From Glutamicibacter halophytocola (GTDB lineage Bacteria; Actinomycetota; Actinomycetes; Actinomycetales; Micrococcaceae): 64,000 nucleotides of DNA. The stretch's first letter is position 1. Every line of letters starts with the position of its first letter. The position numbers were made by a program, and so were the translations under genes. Of this stretch, positions 17,201-26,028 are shown one piece after another. The notes below the pieces were generated by a model. The model was given only the letters and a program-made list of their open reading frames with translations. It was not told where the DNA came from and ran no database searches. The DNA is taken from assembly GCF_001302565.1 (NCBI RefSeq), contig NZ_CP012750.1:3596001-3660000 (forward strand), given 5' to 3'.

Positions 17201-17787
17201 GGCCGGTCCGAGAACTCATCCTTGAGCAAGGCATAGGAATAACTATCCATCCACTGGCCGCTGCGATGCAGGCTATTGGCTTTTTCAAAGGCTTCCCTGC
17301 GCAGTCCCACGCGCTCCATGAGCCTGACCGATGGTTCGTTGGCGGCGAAACATCCAGCAACAACCCTGCGTAGCCCCAATTCCTCGAAACACAGCTCGAT
17401 CACCTTGCTGACAGCCTCGGTGGCGTACCCGCGGCCGGCGAACTGCGGGTCAAAGCTCCACCCGAGCTCCGCTTCCACGGCCACGGTTTGCTCCGCAACT
17501 TCTCGCTGGCCCCACGCGTCCTTGATGTAGATCATGACCGTTCCGATTATTTGAGCCTGCCCATCCGGGGCGCTGATCTGAACTGCAATATCGCGATTAA
17601 TTTTTCCCGACTCAAGGAACTGCGTGCGGTACGTTTCAAAATCCTGGGGACCAGAGGTGATCCATTCAGTTACTTCTGGCAATTTGCGATAGCTCCACGT
17701 CGTTTCCAGATCATTTTCGGTCAATCGGCGCAGGGAAAGCCTGCTAGTAGTAACCGGCCAGGTGATTTGATCCAAGGAAGCAGTCAT
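17197..17787 (-). CDS. GNAT N-acetyltransferase (RimJ/RimL type)
   Basis: A 196-residue GNAT of the Acetyltransf_3 group. It has the N-terminal VTTSRLSLRRLTENDLETTW, the acetyl-CoA pyrophosphate loop QFAGRGYATEAVSKVIELCFEELGLRRV, and NEPSVRLMERVGLRREAF at the C-terminal edge. These enzymes acetylate protein N-termini, amino groups of metabolites or antibiotics; the acceptor is unknown. The ribosome site upstream of ATG 17787 is weak. Confidence 0.9.
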   Translation of the reverse strand: MTASLDQITWPVTTSRLSLRRLTENDLETTWSYRKLPEVTEWITSGPQDFETYRTQFLESGKINRDIAVQISAPDGQAQIIGTVMIYIKDAWGQREVAEQTVAVEAELGWSFDPQFAGRGYATEAVSKVIELCFEELGLRRVVAGCFAANEPSVRLMERVGLRREAFEKANSLHRSGQWMDSYSYALLKDEFSDRP

Positions 17788-18012
17788 AAACGCATCCTAT
17801 CGAACCTTCGAAAAGTCCATGGCCGACTGAATGCCACCACCCAAGCATTACTTGATAGTTAAATAAAGAAGTGTTTTGAGGGTTAATTTTCTCCACTATC
17901 GCCCAATTCGCGGGCGAACTGGCGCGGGCATTGGATTCTTGGCGAATATTTTGACATGAAAGTACTATTCACGGTGACACAGTTAACACTTATGGAATTT
18001 CGCTTAATTCGA

Positions 18013-18031
18013 TTAGATAAGGCTAAGCTAA
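18013..18031 (+). promoter_or_regulatory. IdeR/DtxR-like iron box
   Basis: Read on minus, this 19-mer agrees with the DtxR consensus TTAGGTTAGCCTAACCTAA at 16 of 19 positions; on plus the agreement is 15. It lies 56 bp upstream of the siderophore-binding protein start, in an AT-rich promoter region, and predicts repression by Fe(II)-loaded IdeR/DtxR. The rest of 17788-18086 shows nothing else clear. Confidence 0.75.
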
Positions 18032-18086
18032 TAATTAGCCCATTCACTCACGCAACCAATGAAGGTTGCCATAAGAAAAGGACGTC

Positions 18087-19073
18087 ATGGCCTCCATGAA
18101 GCTACGTGCCGCTGCTCTTCTGAGCGTTGCCGCCCTGTCCCTCTCCGCGTGCGGCGCCACCGCCGACACCGCCTCCGAGGCAAACGCCGCCGACACCAAA
18201 ACAGTGACCTTTACTGACAACGAAGGCGAAAAGAGCGCGGCCATGCCGGCCAAGTCTGTTGTTGCCACCGACAACCGCACTTTCGAGACCTTGGATTCCT
18301 GGGGCATCAAGCTCACCGCCGGCGCGGTCTCGCTGATGCCAGACACCATTTCCTACACCAAGGACAAGGAAATCCTCGACCTGGGCAACCACAAGGAACC
18401 AAACCTTGAATCCGTTGTAACCGTTGAGCCGGACCTGATCATCAACGGCCAGCGCTATGCCCAGTACGCCGAGAAGTTCAAGGAGCTGGCTCCCGAAGCC
18501 ACCATCGTTTCGCTGGATCCACGCGAAGGCGAACCTTTTGACACCGAGCTGGAACGCCAGACCACCACCCTGGGCGAGATCTTCTCGAAGCAGGATGAAG
18601 CCAAGAAGCTGGTGGACGATTTCGAAGCAGCGCAGAAGCGCGTCACGGATTCCTACAACCGCGAGGACACCGTCATGGGGCTGATCGCTTCGGGTGGCGA
18701 GCTCGGCTACTCAGCACCCAGCACCGGGCGCACTGTCGGTCCCATGTTTGATTTCCTGAACCTGACCCCGGCATTGGAACTTGAAGAGTCCTCCACCGAT
18801 CATGAAGGCGACGATGTCTCGGTTGAAGCCATCGCCAAGTCCAACCCGGACTGGATCATTGTCATGGACCGCGATGCCGCAGTAGGCAGCGACGGCGAGG
18901 AATACAAGCCAGCCAAGGAACTGCTGGAAAATTCCGAAGCACTTCAGAATGTCACCGCAGCCAAGGAAGGCCACGTGGTGGTCATGCCTGCTGACACCTA
19001 CACCAACGAGAGCATCCAGACCTACACCGAATTCCTCAACGAATTCGCTGACGCCCTGGAAGCTGCCAAGTAG
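18087..19073 (+). CDS. Siderophore ABC importer, substrate-binding lipoprotein
   Basis: A 328-residue lipoprotein with signal peptide and lipobox LSLSAC (Cys about 20). The mature part is a class III periplasmic-binding protein of the YclQ/CeuE/FatB kind (KTVTFTDNEGEKSAAMPAK, IINGQRYAQYAEKFKELAPEATIVSLD). Such proteins bind Fe(III)-catecholate or mixed siderophores such as petrobactin or bacillibactin fragments; the actual ligand is inferred only at family level. It is the first gene of the four-gene importer, has AAAAGGACGTC upstream, and is preceded by an iron box. Confidence 0.92.
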   Translation: MASMKLRAAALLSVAALSLSACGATADTASEANAADTKTVTFTDNEGEKSAAMPAKSVVATDNRTFETLDSWGIKLTAGAVSLMPDTISYTKDKEILDLGNHKEPNLESVVTVEPDLIINGQRYAQYAEKFKELAPEATIVSLDPREGEPFDTELERQTTTLGEIFSKQDEAKKLVDDFEAAQKRVTDSYNREDTVMGLIASGGELGYSAPSTGRTVGPMFDFLNLTPALELEESSTDHEGDDVSVEAIAKSNPDWIIVMDRDAAVGSDGEEYKPAKELLENSEALQNVTAAKEGHVVVMPADTYTNESIQTYTEFLNEFADALEAAK

Positions 19074-19091
19074 CACCCGTGCATCTCCCAC

Positions 19092-19134
19092 AGCTCTAGC
19101 GGCGGAGCCGGATTCCGGCTTCGCCGCCAGAGCT
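19092..19134 (+). promoter_or_regulatory. Stable hairpin between binding protein and permease genes
   Basis: Two 20-nt arms (19092-19111 and 19115-19134) pair with one mismatch and one G-U around a 3-nt loop. There is no T-tract. Such hairpins often protect the upstream mRNA 3' end or attenuate read-through, giving more binding protein than permease. Confidence 0.6.
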
Positions 19135-19166
19135 GCTTTCCCACCACACTTCCCCACGGCGGCAAC

Positions 19167-20147
19167 ATGACAACCACCACTGCGCTCGTGCGGACCAATT
19201 CCAAGGTCTTCACCGGCAAACTCGCATTAGGAATCCTCGGCGTCCTCCTGCTTCTGGCCCTCTCCCTGCTCACCGGCGTCTACGACATTTTTGGCAAGGA
19301 CGATGGTGCGCAGATGTTCGCCATCACCCGCATCCCCCGCACCATCGCGCTGGTGCTCGCCGGAGCAGCCATGGCCATGAGCGGACTGGTCATGCAGTTG
19401 CTGACGCAGAACCGCTTCGTGGAACCCACCACCACTGGAACCACTGAATGGGCGGGCCTGGGCCTGCTGGCCATGCTGGTGCTTTTCCCCAGTGCGAGCC
19501 TGCTGGCAAAAATGGGCGTGGCCATCGCCTTCGCCTTTATCGGCACCATGGTCTTCTTCCTGTTCCTGCAGCGCGTTTCGCTCAAGGCCTCGCTCACCGT
19601 CCCGATTGTGGGCATCATGCTCGGATCCGTAGTCGGGGCATTCTCCACCTTCTTCGCGCTGTCCACCGACAAGCTGCAATCGCTGGGCATCTGGATGGCA
19701 GGCTCCTTCACCTCGGTGATCCGCGGCCAATACGAAGTGCTGTGGATTGTTGCCCTGGTCGCCGTGGCTATTTACATCGTGGCTGACCGTTTCACCGTGG
19801 CCGGGCTGGGCGAAGAGATCGCCACCAATGTCGGCTTGAACTACCGCCGAGTGATGCTGCTTGGCACGGCGCTGATCGCCATTGCCACCGGCGTGGTCAC
19901 CGTGGTGATTGGCAACCTGCCGTTTTTGGGACTGATTGTGCCGAATATCGTCTCGCTGATCCGCGGTGATGATCTGCGCAGCAACCTGCCGTGGGTGTGC
20001 CTGATGGGCATCGCGATCACCACCGTGTGCGACTTGATCGGGCGCACCATCATCATGCCTTTCGAAATCCCGGTCTCCCTGATCCTGGGGGTACTCGGTG
20101 CGATGGTCTTCATCTTCCTTCTGCTCAGGCAGCGCAAAGTTGGCTAA
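19167..20147 (+). CDS. Siderophore ABC importer, FecCD-type permease 1
   Basis: A 326-residue FecCD-family permease, YclN-like. It has the typical block RIPRTIALVLAGAAMAMSGLVMQLLTQNRFVEPTTTGTTEWAGLG and, near the end, the ATPase-contact loop GNLPFLGLIVPNIVSLIRGDDLRSNLP. There are about nine membrane helices. It lies 93 bp downstream of the binding-protein gene, separated by a hairpin, and its stop is 4 bp before the next permease ATG. Confidence 0.93.
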   Translation: MTTTTALVRTNSKVFTGKLALGILGVLLLLALSLLTGVYDIFGKDDGAQMFAITRIPRTIALVLAGAAMAMSGLVMQLLTQNRFVEPTTTGTTEWAGLGLLAMLVLFPSASLLAKMGVAIAFAFIGTMVFFLFLQRVSLKASLTVPIVGIMLGSVVGAFSTFFALSTDKLQSLGIWMAGSFTSVIRGQYEVLWIVALVAVAIYIVADRFTVAGLGEEIATNVGLNYRRVMLLGTALIAIATGVVTVVIGNLPFLGLIVPNIVSLIRGDDLRSNLPWVCLMGIAITTVCDLIGRTIIMPFEIPVSLILGVLGAMVFIFLLLRQRKVG

Positions 20148-20151
20148 TCTC

Positions 20152-21186
20152 ATGACTTCCCCTGCCCTCGGAACACATCATCCCAGCCGGTGTTCAGGAC
20201 CGCTGTCCAGCGCCAAGGTCCGCAAGCGCTACTGGATTACCTTAAGTGTCCTGATCGCGCTGGCCGTGCTGTTCGCTGCCGGGTTGCTGGCCTGGGACAA
20301 CCCCATGCCGGTAGGCTCCACCGGCTTCTGGGTGATCGCGAAACTGCGTGCCAGCAACGTCTTGACCATGGTGATCGTGGCCCTCTGCCAGTCCATCGCC
20401 ACCGTCGCCTTCCAAACCGTGACCAACAACCGCATCATCACCCCATCCATCATGGGCTTCGAGGCCCTGTACCGGGTGGTGCAAACCGGAGCGGTCTTCG
20501 TCCTGGGCGCCGCTGGCATCACCTTCTTCACCGGGCTCAGCCAGTTCATCTTGCAGGTGGCCATCATGGTGGGCCTCTCGGTGGCGTTGTATGGCTGGCT
20601 GCTGTCGGGAAAGCTCGGCAATATCCAGATCATGCTGCTGGTGGGCATCATCATAGGCACCGGATTGGGTTCGATTTCCACCTTCATGCAAAGGCTGCTG
20701 ACCCCGAGCGAGTTCGATGTGCTCACCGCCCGGCTCTTCGGCTCCATGGCCAATGCGGATATGGGCTACATGCCGGTGGCCATTCCGCTGGTGGTGATTG
20801 CCGGCGGCTATCTGGTGCTGGCTTCCAAGAAGATGAACGTCCTGGCCCTGGGCAAGGAAACCACGATCAACTTGGGGCTTAACCACCGCCGCGAGGTCAT
20901 GAAGGTCCTGTTCTTCGTATCCGTCCTGATGGCTGTGACCACGGCTTTGGTCGGCCCGCTGACCTTCTTGGGCTTCCTCGTGGCAACCTTGGCCTACCAA
21001 TTGGCCGACACCTACGACCACCGCTACATCTACCCGATGTCATTCCTCATCGGCTTTGTGGTTCTGGCCGGCGCGTACTTCATCATGAAAAACCTGTTCT
21101 ATGCCCAGGGCGTGGTGGGCATCATCATCGAAGCCGTCGGCGGCATCACCTTCTTGATCTTCATCCTGCGAAAGGGACGGCTGTGA
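20152..21186 (+). CDS. Siderophore ABC importer, FecCD-type permease 2
   Basis: A 344-residue FecCD permease, YclO-like, with an N-terminal extension before the first helix. Family blocks are VIVALCQSIATVAFQTVTNNRIITPSIMGFEALYRVVQTG and VGPLTFLGFLVATLAYQLADTYDHRYIYP. The start is taken as ATG 20152; TTG 20140, overlapping the previous stop, is possible. Its stop overlaps the ATPase GTG start (GTGA). It pairs with permease 1 as a heterodimer. Confidence 0.92.
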   Translation: MTSPALGTHHPSRCSGPLSSAKVRKRYWITLSVLIALAVLFAAGLLAWDNPMPVGSTGFWVIAKLRASNVLTMVIVALCQSIATVAFQTVTNNRIITPSIMGFEALYRVVQTGAVFVLGAAGITFFTGLSQFILQVAIMVGLSVALYGWLLSGKLGNIQIMLLVGIIIGTGLGSISTFMQRLLTPSEFDVLTARLFGSMANADMGYMPVAIPLVVIAGGYLVLASKKMNVLALGKETTINLGLNHRREVMKVLFFVSVLMAVTTALVGPLTFLGFLVATLAYQLADTYDHRYIYPMSFLIGFVVLAGAYFIMKNLFYAQGVVGIIIEAVGGITFLIFILRKGRL

Positions 21187-21938
21187 TAACGCTCAAAGAC
21201 GTCAGCAAAAAGTACAGTTCCAGCGTGGCCATCGGCCCGGTCACCCTGGAAATCCCCACCGGCGGGCTGACCGCGCTGGTCGGCCCGAACGGCGCCGGCA
21301 AGTCCACCATGCTCACCATGGTGGGACGGCTGATGGGCATCGATGAAGGGAGCATCGAGGTCTCGGGCTACGACGTCGCCACAACCAATTCGAAAGATCT
21401 GGCCAAGATCGTTTCGATCCTGCGCCAGGAAAACCACTTTGTCACCCGCCTGACCGTGCGCCAGCTGGTGGGCTTTGGACGATACCCCCACTCCAAGGGC
21501 CGGTTGAACCAGGCCGATGAGGAGATCATTTCGCGGTCCATCGATTTCCTGGATCTGGGCGAGCTGGAAGGCCGCTACCTTGACGAGCTCTCCGGCGGCC
21601 AGCGCCAGCGCGCGTATGTGGCCATGGTGCTGGCCCAGGACACCGATACCGTATTGCTCGATGAACCGCTGAATAATCTGGATATGAAGCATTCGGTGGT
21701 CATGATGCAGCATCTGCAGCGTGCTGCGGCGGAACTGAACCGCACCATCGTGATCGTGCTGCACGACATCAATTTCGCCGGCCATTATGCTGACTACATT
21801 TGCGCCATGAAGCACGGCAAGGTGGTGCAATTCGGCACCCCGGAGCAGATCATGCAAGACGAGATCCTCACCGAGGTCTTCGAGACCCCGGTGAGCGTGA
21901 TCCCCGGTCCCAACGGCCCGCTAGCGGTGTATTACTGA
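21183..21938 (+). CDS. Siderophore ABC importer, ATPase
   Basis: A 251-residue FepC/YclP-type ATPase. It has Walker A GPNGAGKST, Q-loop LRQENHFVTRLTVRQLVGFGRYP, signature LSGGQRQRAYVAMVLAQD, Walker B VLLDEPLNNLD and H-loop VLHDINFA. The start is GTG at 21183 within the previous stop. It completes the iron-siderophore importer. The 247 bp after it contain only a weak short hairpin near 21949. Confidence 0.95.
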   Translation: MITLKDVSKKYSSSVAIGPVTLEIPTGGLTALVGPNGAGKSTMLTMVGRLMGIDEGSIEVSGYDVATTNSKDLAKIVSILRQENHFVTRLTVRQLVGFGRYPHSKGRLNQADEEIISRSIDFLDLGELEGRYLDELSGGQRQRAYVAMVLAQDTDTVLLDEPLNNLDMKHSVVMMQHLQRAAAELNRTIVIVLHDINFAGHYADYICAMKHGKVVQFGTPEQIMQDEILTEVFETPVSVIPGPNGPLAVYY

Positions 21939-22185
21939 TCCCGGCAACTGCGGGACATCCCGCATGGCAGCAACCCCGATCTCCCGGCGTGAGGCAATCC
22001 TGCATCGATGGCCCGGCGATTTCCTGAATGCCCGTACGAGTGCTGCTGCTGGCATTCCATCACTGATCTCTATTGGCCGCTGAAAACCAGGTTCTCCATG
22101 GATTCCGCTTCGCCGGGCCAGAGCGGACCGCCACAGCATCTGCGAGCTGTCTTGTAACTATGCAGAGTTCTTGGCGATCTTTGGC

Positions 22186-22656
22186 TCAGCCGTCCGCCTG
22201 CGGCGCCTCAGAGGCGAAGCCGCGATAAGCGTCGATCACCCTGTCCAGATAGGTCGAAATTGCCAGTCGCTCGGAGCTGGAAAACCCCGCAGATGCCTCG
22301 TTGAGCGCCCCGACCAGAGGAGAGATTTCGGCGCGGACCCGGTTTTTGGCTTGGGCCGTTGGAATCAGCCTGAATCGGCGGCGGTCGCGCTCATCTCGTA
22401 TCCGCTCGACATGCCCGGCAGCAACCAACCGGTCTATCACCTCTGTTGTCGAGGAACGGGTAATAGCCAATCGTTCCCCGAGCTCCCCGGGGCTCAGCGC
22501 GGTTGCCGAGAGCGCAATGTACTCGATAGCCAGGGCATCCGTGGAGTTCATCGCCATCCGTCGAGCCAGCTCCGCGCTGGCAGCACCGAATGCGTCCTGA
22601 AGTTCTCTCAAGGCAGCCGCGGACAAATTCCTGCCGGGCTTTGGTTCAGTGCTCAC
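22186..22656 (-). CDS. MarR family transcriptional regulator
   Basis: A 156-residue winged-helix protein. Its HTH spans roughly residues 50-95 (LSPGELGERLAITRSSTTEVIDRLVAAGHVERIRDERDRRR). The start is GTG at 22656; on minus a -10-like TAGAAT ends 6 nt upstream, so the mRNA is probably leaderless. It is divergent from the alpha/beta hydrolase gene with a palindrome between them, suggesting that it represses itself and the hydrolase gene. Confidence 0.9.
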   Translation of the reverse strand: MSTEPKPGRNLSAAALRELQDAFGAASAELARRMAMNSTDALAIEYIALSATALSPGELGERLAITRSSTTEVIDRLVAAGHVERIRDERDRRRFRLIPTAQAKNRVRAEISPLVGALNEASAGFSSSERLAISTYLDRVIDAYRGFASEAPQADG

Positions 22657-22681
22657 GTATGGATTCTATCCCATCATATGC

Positions 22682-22694
22682 TACGGTAACCGTA
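22682..22694. promoter_or_regulatory. Palindromic operator between marR and hydrolase genes
   Basis: TACGGT-A-ACCGTA, 6-bp perfect arms. It overlaps the -35 region of the leaderless marR gene on minus and touches a TACTAT -10-like box (22693-22698) for the hydrolase gene on plus. It is a likely MarR binding site. Confidence 0.55.
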
Positions 22695-22718
22695 CTATTT
22701 ATTTTCAGGAAAGATGCC

Positions 22719-23522
22719 ATGCCTTCACCAGCTCCCGACGCCCCCGATCAAGATCCCGCACCGGATGGAACAACCAAAAAGTCCCTTTGGCGCCGCAAGT
22801 GGATGATAGCGCTCCTCTCCGTATCGGCGCTGCTCGTCGCAGCCCTGGCCACTGCGTTAATTTGGGCGTCGTCAAGCTATCCTGCCAACGCCGAGCGCCT
22901 GGAGAAGGTGCAATCCGACGCGCACCTCGCTTATGAAGACCTTGGCGACGCAATCAGAATCAAGCCCTCCGATGATCCCACCGGGCAAGGCCTGATCTTC
23001 TTTCCCGGAGCCAAGGTCGAACCCCAGGCCTACGCATCACTGCTCGCGGAAGCAGCTGATCACGGAGTCACCGTCATCATCGTCAAACCGCCTCTGAACA
23101 TTGCTCTGCTCCAGCTTGGAAATCTCGACAGCTTCATGGCCCTCGCACCAGAAGTCGATACCTGGGCTGTTGGCGGCCACAGCATGGGCGGAGTCAAAGC
23201 GTGCCAATTCGCGGACGATCCGCAGGTGTCTAGCCTGCTGCTCTTCGCCTCGTACTGCGCTTCCACTGAGGTATCGGATCATCCGGGCCTCGATGTGCTT
23301 GCCTTGTATGGCGACCGGGACGAAGTCATCAACCGGCAAGAAGTCGAGAACTTCGAACTCCAATTTTCCGAGAATGCCAGCAGCGCCACGCTGAACGGCG
23401 TGACCCACGCACAGTTTGGCGACTACGGCCTCCAGCCAGGTGATGGCACGGCATTGGTTTCAATATCCGAAGCCCACCAGTTGATCTCCGGGCGTTTCCT
23501 CCCCTTCCTGCTAGACCGTTAG
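22719..23522 (+). CDS. Membrane-anchored alpha/beta hydrolase
   Basis: 267 residues. A basic N-terminus (KKSLWRRKW) precedes one membrane helix (MIALLSVSALLVAALATALIW), so the catalytic domain is outside. The domain fits the Abhydrolase_5 group, with GLIFFPGAKVEPQAYASLLAEAADHG as a typical oxyanion-side strand, nucleophile elbow GGHSMGG, Asp in YGDRDEV and His in THAQFG. ATG 22719 has AGGAAAG six bases upstream. The substrate is unknown. The ctaA gene begins 8 bp after its stop, so the two may share a transcript. Confidence 0.88.
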   Translation: MPSPAPDAPDQDPAPDGTTKKSLWRRKWMIALLSVSALLVAALATALIWASSSYPANAERLEKVQSDAHLAYEDLGDAIRIKPSDDPTGQGLIFFPGAKVEPQAYASLLAEAADHGVTVIIVKPPLNIALLQLGNLDSFMALAPEVDTWAVGGHSMGGVKACQFADDPQVSSLLLFASYCASTEVSDHPGLDVLALYGDRDEVINRQEVENFELQFSENASSATLNGVTHAQFGDYGLQPGDGTALVSISEAHQLISGRFLPFLLDR

Positions 23523-23529
23523 AAGATCC

Positions 23530-24489
23530 ATGTCGAATCGGCCTCCCCTCGCCACCACCGTGAAGAATCCCGCATCCCTGGCGCGCAGGTTGCGCCTGCC
23601 CACGCGCCTCGATCGCAAGGTCACCGTGCTTGCCTGGTGCTCGTTCGTGGCCCAAGTACTGGTTATCGCAACCGGTGGCGCCGTGCGCCTGACCTCCTCC
23701 GGCCTCGGCTGCCCTACTTGGCCCTTGTGCACTCTGGAATCACTGGTGAATACTCCTGAAATGGGCATCCACGGGTTGATCGAATTCGGGAACAGGACCC
23801 TGACCGAACTGGTTGGAGGGCTAGCCCTAGCCCTCCTCTTATGCGTTTTCCAGCTCAGAGCGCAGCGCAAGGACCTGTACATCCTGGCCAGCTCGGTACT
23901 CGTGGGCGTCATGGCGCAAGCACTGGTCGGAGGAATCACGGTCCTCACCGGACTGAACCCGTTCATCGTCGGATTCCACTACCTCGCATCCCTCACCTTG
24001 GTCTGCCTCAGTGCGCTCTTCGTAGACCTGCTGGGCGCCGGAGCAAGAACCCCCGCGAGCCTTGCATCTCCGCGATGGCTGAAAAATAGCCTGTGGGCCA
24101 CCGCCAGCCTCACCGCCGTGACGGTCGTCCTCGGTGTGCTCACTACCGGAGCCGGGCCTCACTCAGGGGATGCGGCGGCAGGAAGGAATGGATTCGATGC
24201 GGTGATTCTCCAGCACGTCCATGCCTGGCCGAGCTACCTGCTCATCGTGATGACGCTGCTCCTGGCCCTGGTCTTGCACTCGAAGAAGCATGAATCATGG
24301 AAGTGGGCGGCTCTCCTGGTGGCCATCCAGGCCATGCAAGCAGCCTTGGGCATCTTCCAGGCCAGAAATGGCTTGCCTGAACTGGCCGTGGGATTCCACA
24401 TGGTTCTGGCATCTCTTCTGGCGGCCACAACAGCCGTCATCTTCGTCCGCACCCAGGGGTACCTGATGTCCCAAAGCCAGCAGGCCTAG
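23530..24489 (+). CDS. ctaA: Heme A synthase (CtaA/COX15)
   Basis: A 319-residue, eight-helix membrane protein converting heme O to heme A for aa3-type cytochrome oxidase. It shows the external cysteine pair of the Bacillus type (SSGLGCPTWPLCTLE), the E-x-x-x-R motif region LIEFGNRTLTELVGG, and heme-ligand histidines in VGFHYLASL, LQHVHAWPSYL and VGFHMVLASL. The C-terminal half repeats the four-helix plan of the N-terminal half. It converges with the lipoprotein gene with only 6 bp between stops. Confidence 0.95.
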   Translation: MSNRPPLATTVKNPASLARRLRLPTRLDRKVTVLAWCSFVAQVLVIATGGAVRLTSSGLGCPTWPLCTLESLVNTPEMGIHGLIEFGNRTLTELVGGLALALLLCVFQLRAQRKDLYILASSVLVGVMAQALVGGITVLTGLNPFIVGFHYLASLTLVCLSALFVDLLGAGARTPASLASPRWLKNSLWATASLTAVTVVLGVLTTGAGPHSGDAAAGRNGFDAVILQHVHAWPSYLLIVMTLLLALVLHSKKHESWKWAALLVAIQAMQAALGIFQARNGLPELAVGFHMVLASLLAATTAVIFVRTQGYLMSQSQQA

Positions 24490-24495
24490 GGAGCA

Positions 24496-25893
24496 TCAAG
24501 AGGCGTCCTGCTCCTCGGGCGGCATCTGCCCGTCCCAGTCCTGCGGCTTGCCGTTGAGATCCTGCCGGCTTTCGGGCACGTCCAGGCGTTGGGCCGTCAG
24601 GTCCCGCGGAATCAGGTTGAAGCCCTGCCAGTGCACTTCCATGGGCGACTGCTCCTCGTCCCGGGGCACATGGTGGTAGCCCACGGCGACCCAGGAAACC
24701 ATGTCATCGAGCTTCTCATCTTTCTGTTTCTGGACATAGTCCAGCACTCCGCGCCCGCAGGTGCCGCGGTTATAGGTGGCGTATATCTGGCATTCATCCG
24801 CATTGGTAAAGGCAACATCGTAGCCGATGCTGTCATCGCCATCATCCGAGTGCTCGTGGTTGCGCTGGTCGTCGATGAAGGTGAAGCTGTCGGTTTTGCC
24901 CATGCTGATTTCATAGGACATCTCATGCCCATCTTCGTTGAGCAGCTTTGGCGCCGAGACCTTCCACCAGCGCTTGTCGGTCCACTTGGCCGTGGCAGGG
25001 GTCGAAATCGTCGAGTACTCGCCTTCAACGATCGGTGAATGCTCCCCTTCCTTGCCGGTTGGCTTGGAGTCGTACTGCTCGATCTTCTGACCGGTATCCC
25101 CGCCCAGGGCCCAGTCGATTTTCCAGACTGCATTGTGCGAGTGGCTGGAAGCGTGGTCGTGCTCGCCGCTGCCAACAGCGCTGCCGTGCTCGGCATCGCT
25201 GTAGTCCGCCGGGGAAAGGTCGCCGGTAGCGCCCAGCGAGGGGCGGATGGTGCCATCGGCACCGAAGGTGATCTGGTTGATGTATTCGTACCAGCCGACC
25301 TTTGAAATAGTTGACAGCTGCCAGTCGTCCTTGCGCTTGGCCAGCAATTCGCCGACCTCCGCCGAGCGATAGGACAGTCCCGCATCGACCATGTCGCTGC
25401 AGAGCACCGGGCGCTCCTCGATGGTGCCGAACTTCGTGCCATCGCCGATGGTGGGAATCGGATGCTTCTTCAGCTCACCTGCGCATTCGATCTCCGTCAG
25501 CGAATGCATATTCGGCCCGCCGAATCCGGCGGTGGTGATATCCGAAGTGGAACGGCCTCCGTCGTCATAGGGCACTTCCAGCTGGGCCAGCGACATCGAG
25601 CTGATCAGCTTGATCGGCTCGCTGGCCGGTGGGGCGAAGGCAATGTCGCTCAAGACCATGCCGAGCTTGGGATCAACGGAGAAGCACATCGACCAGGTGG
25701 CGCCACTGGTCATGTCCTTGGATAGCGCTTGGCTTCCTTCCCGGCAGCTCCCCTGTTCCTGGGGCGAAGCGGAATTCGAGGACTGGGTCGTGGCAGGCGG
25801 GGCGGCATTCTGGCAGCCGGCCAGAAGCGTCACGGCCACGGCAAGGCCCAGGCCGGTCAATGATTTCGAAAGTAAATTGCTGAGCACAGTCAT
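24496..25893 (-). CDS. Copper-amine-oxidase-like lipoprotein with altered cofactor motif
   Basis: 465 residues with a signal peptide and lipobox LLAGC (Cys27). The rest follows the catalytic domain of copper amine oxidases. A stretch near residues 70-135 (DPKLGMVLSDIAF ... GGPNMHSL) contains a candidate base, Asp118. The TPQ region ISKVGWYEYINQITFGADGT carries Tyr202. The Cu ligands are HSH (His251, His253), and the third is in VAVGYHHVPRDEEQSP (His407 or His408). In true amine oxidases the cofactor tyrosine sits in N-Y-D/E-Y; here it is W-Y-E-Y (Trp201). Cofactor formation and activity are therefore uncertain. The family assignment is my own alignment from memory. Confidence 0.7.
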   Translation of the reverse strand: MTVLSNLLSKSLTGLGLAVAVTLLAGCQNAAPPATTQSSNSASPQEQGSCREGSQALSKDMTSGATWSMCFSVDPKLGMVLSDIAFAPPASEPIKLISSMSLAQLEVPYDDGGRSTSDITTAGFGGPNMHSLTEIECAGELKKHPIPTIGDGTKFGTIEERPVLCSDMVDAGLSYRSAEVGELLAKRKDDWQLSTISKVGWYEYINQITFGADGTIRPSLGATGDLSPADYSDAEHGSAVGSGEHDHASSHSHNAVWKIDWALGGDTGQKIEQYDSKPTGKEGEHSPIVEGEYSTISTPATAKWTDKRWWKVSAPKLLNEDGHEMSYEISMGKTDSFTFIDDQRNHEHSDDGDDSIGYDVAFTNADECQIYATYNRGTCGRGVLDYVQKQKDEKLDDMVSWVAVGYHHVPRDEEQSPMEVHWQGFNLIPRDLTAQRLDVPESRQDLNGKPQDWDGQMPPEEQDAS

Positions 25894-25949
25894 GAGTCTA
25901 GTAAAGAGCTGGCTTTCTATTGCGTTCTTGGATTCACGTGCTTAACGCG

Positions 25950-25987
25950 CCAAGATGGGGAACCCACAAGCAGGCTCCCCATCTTGG
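25950..25987 (-). terminator. Terminator of the giant adhesin gene
   Basis: A perfect 12-bp stem (25950-25961 with 25976-25987, CCAAGATGGGGA and complement), 14-nt loop. It is 41 bp past the adhesin stop on minus. Confidence 0.75.
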
Positions 25988-26028
25988 TGTTATTTACAAC
26001 AGATCACAAGCATCTGTCGTTGTCTTGA

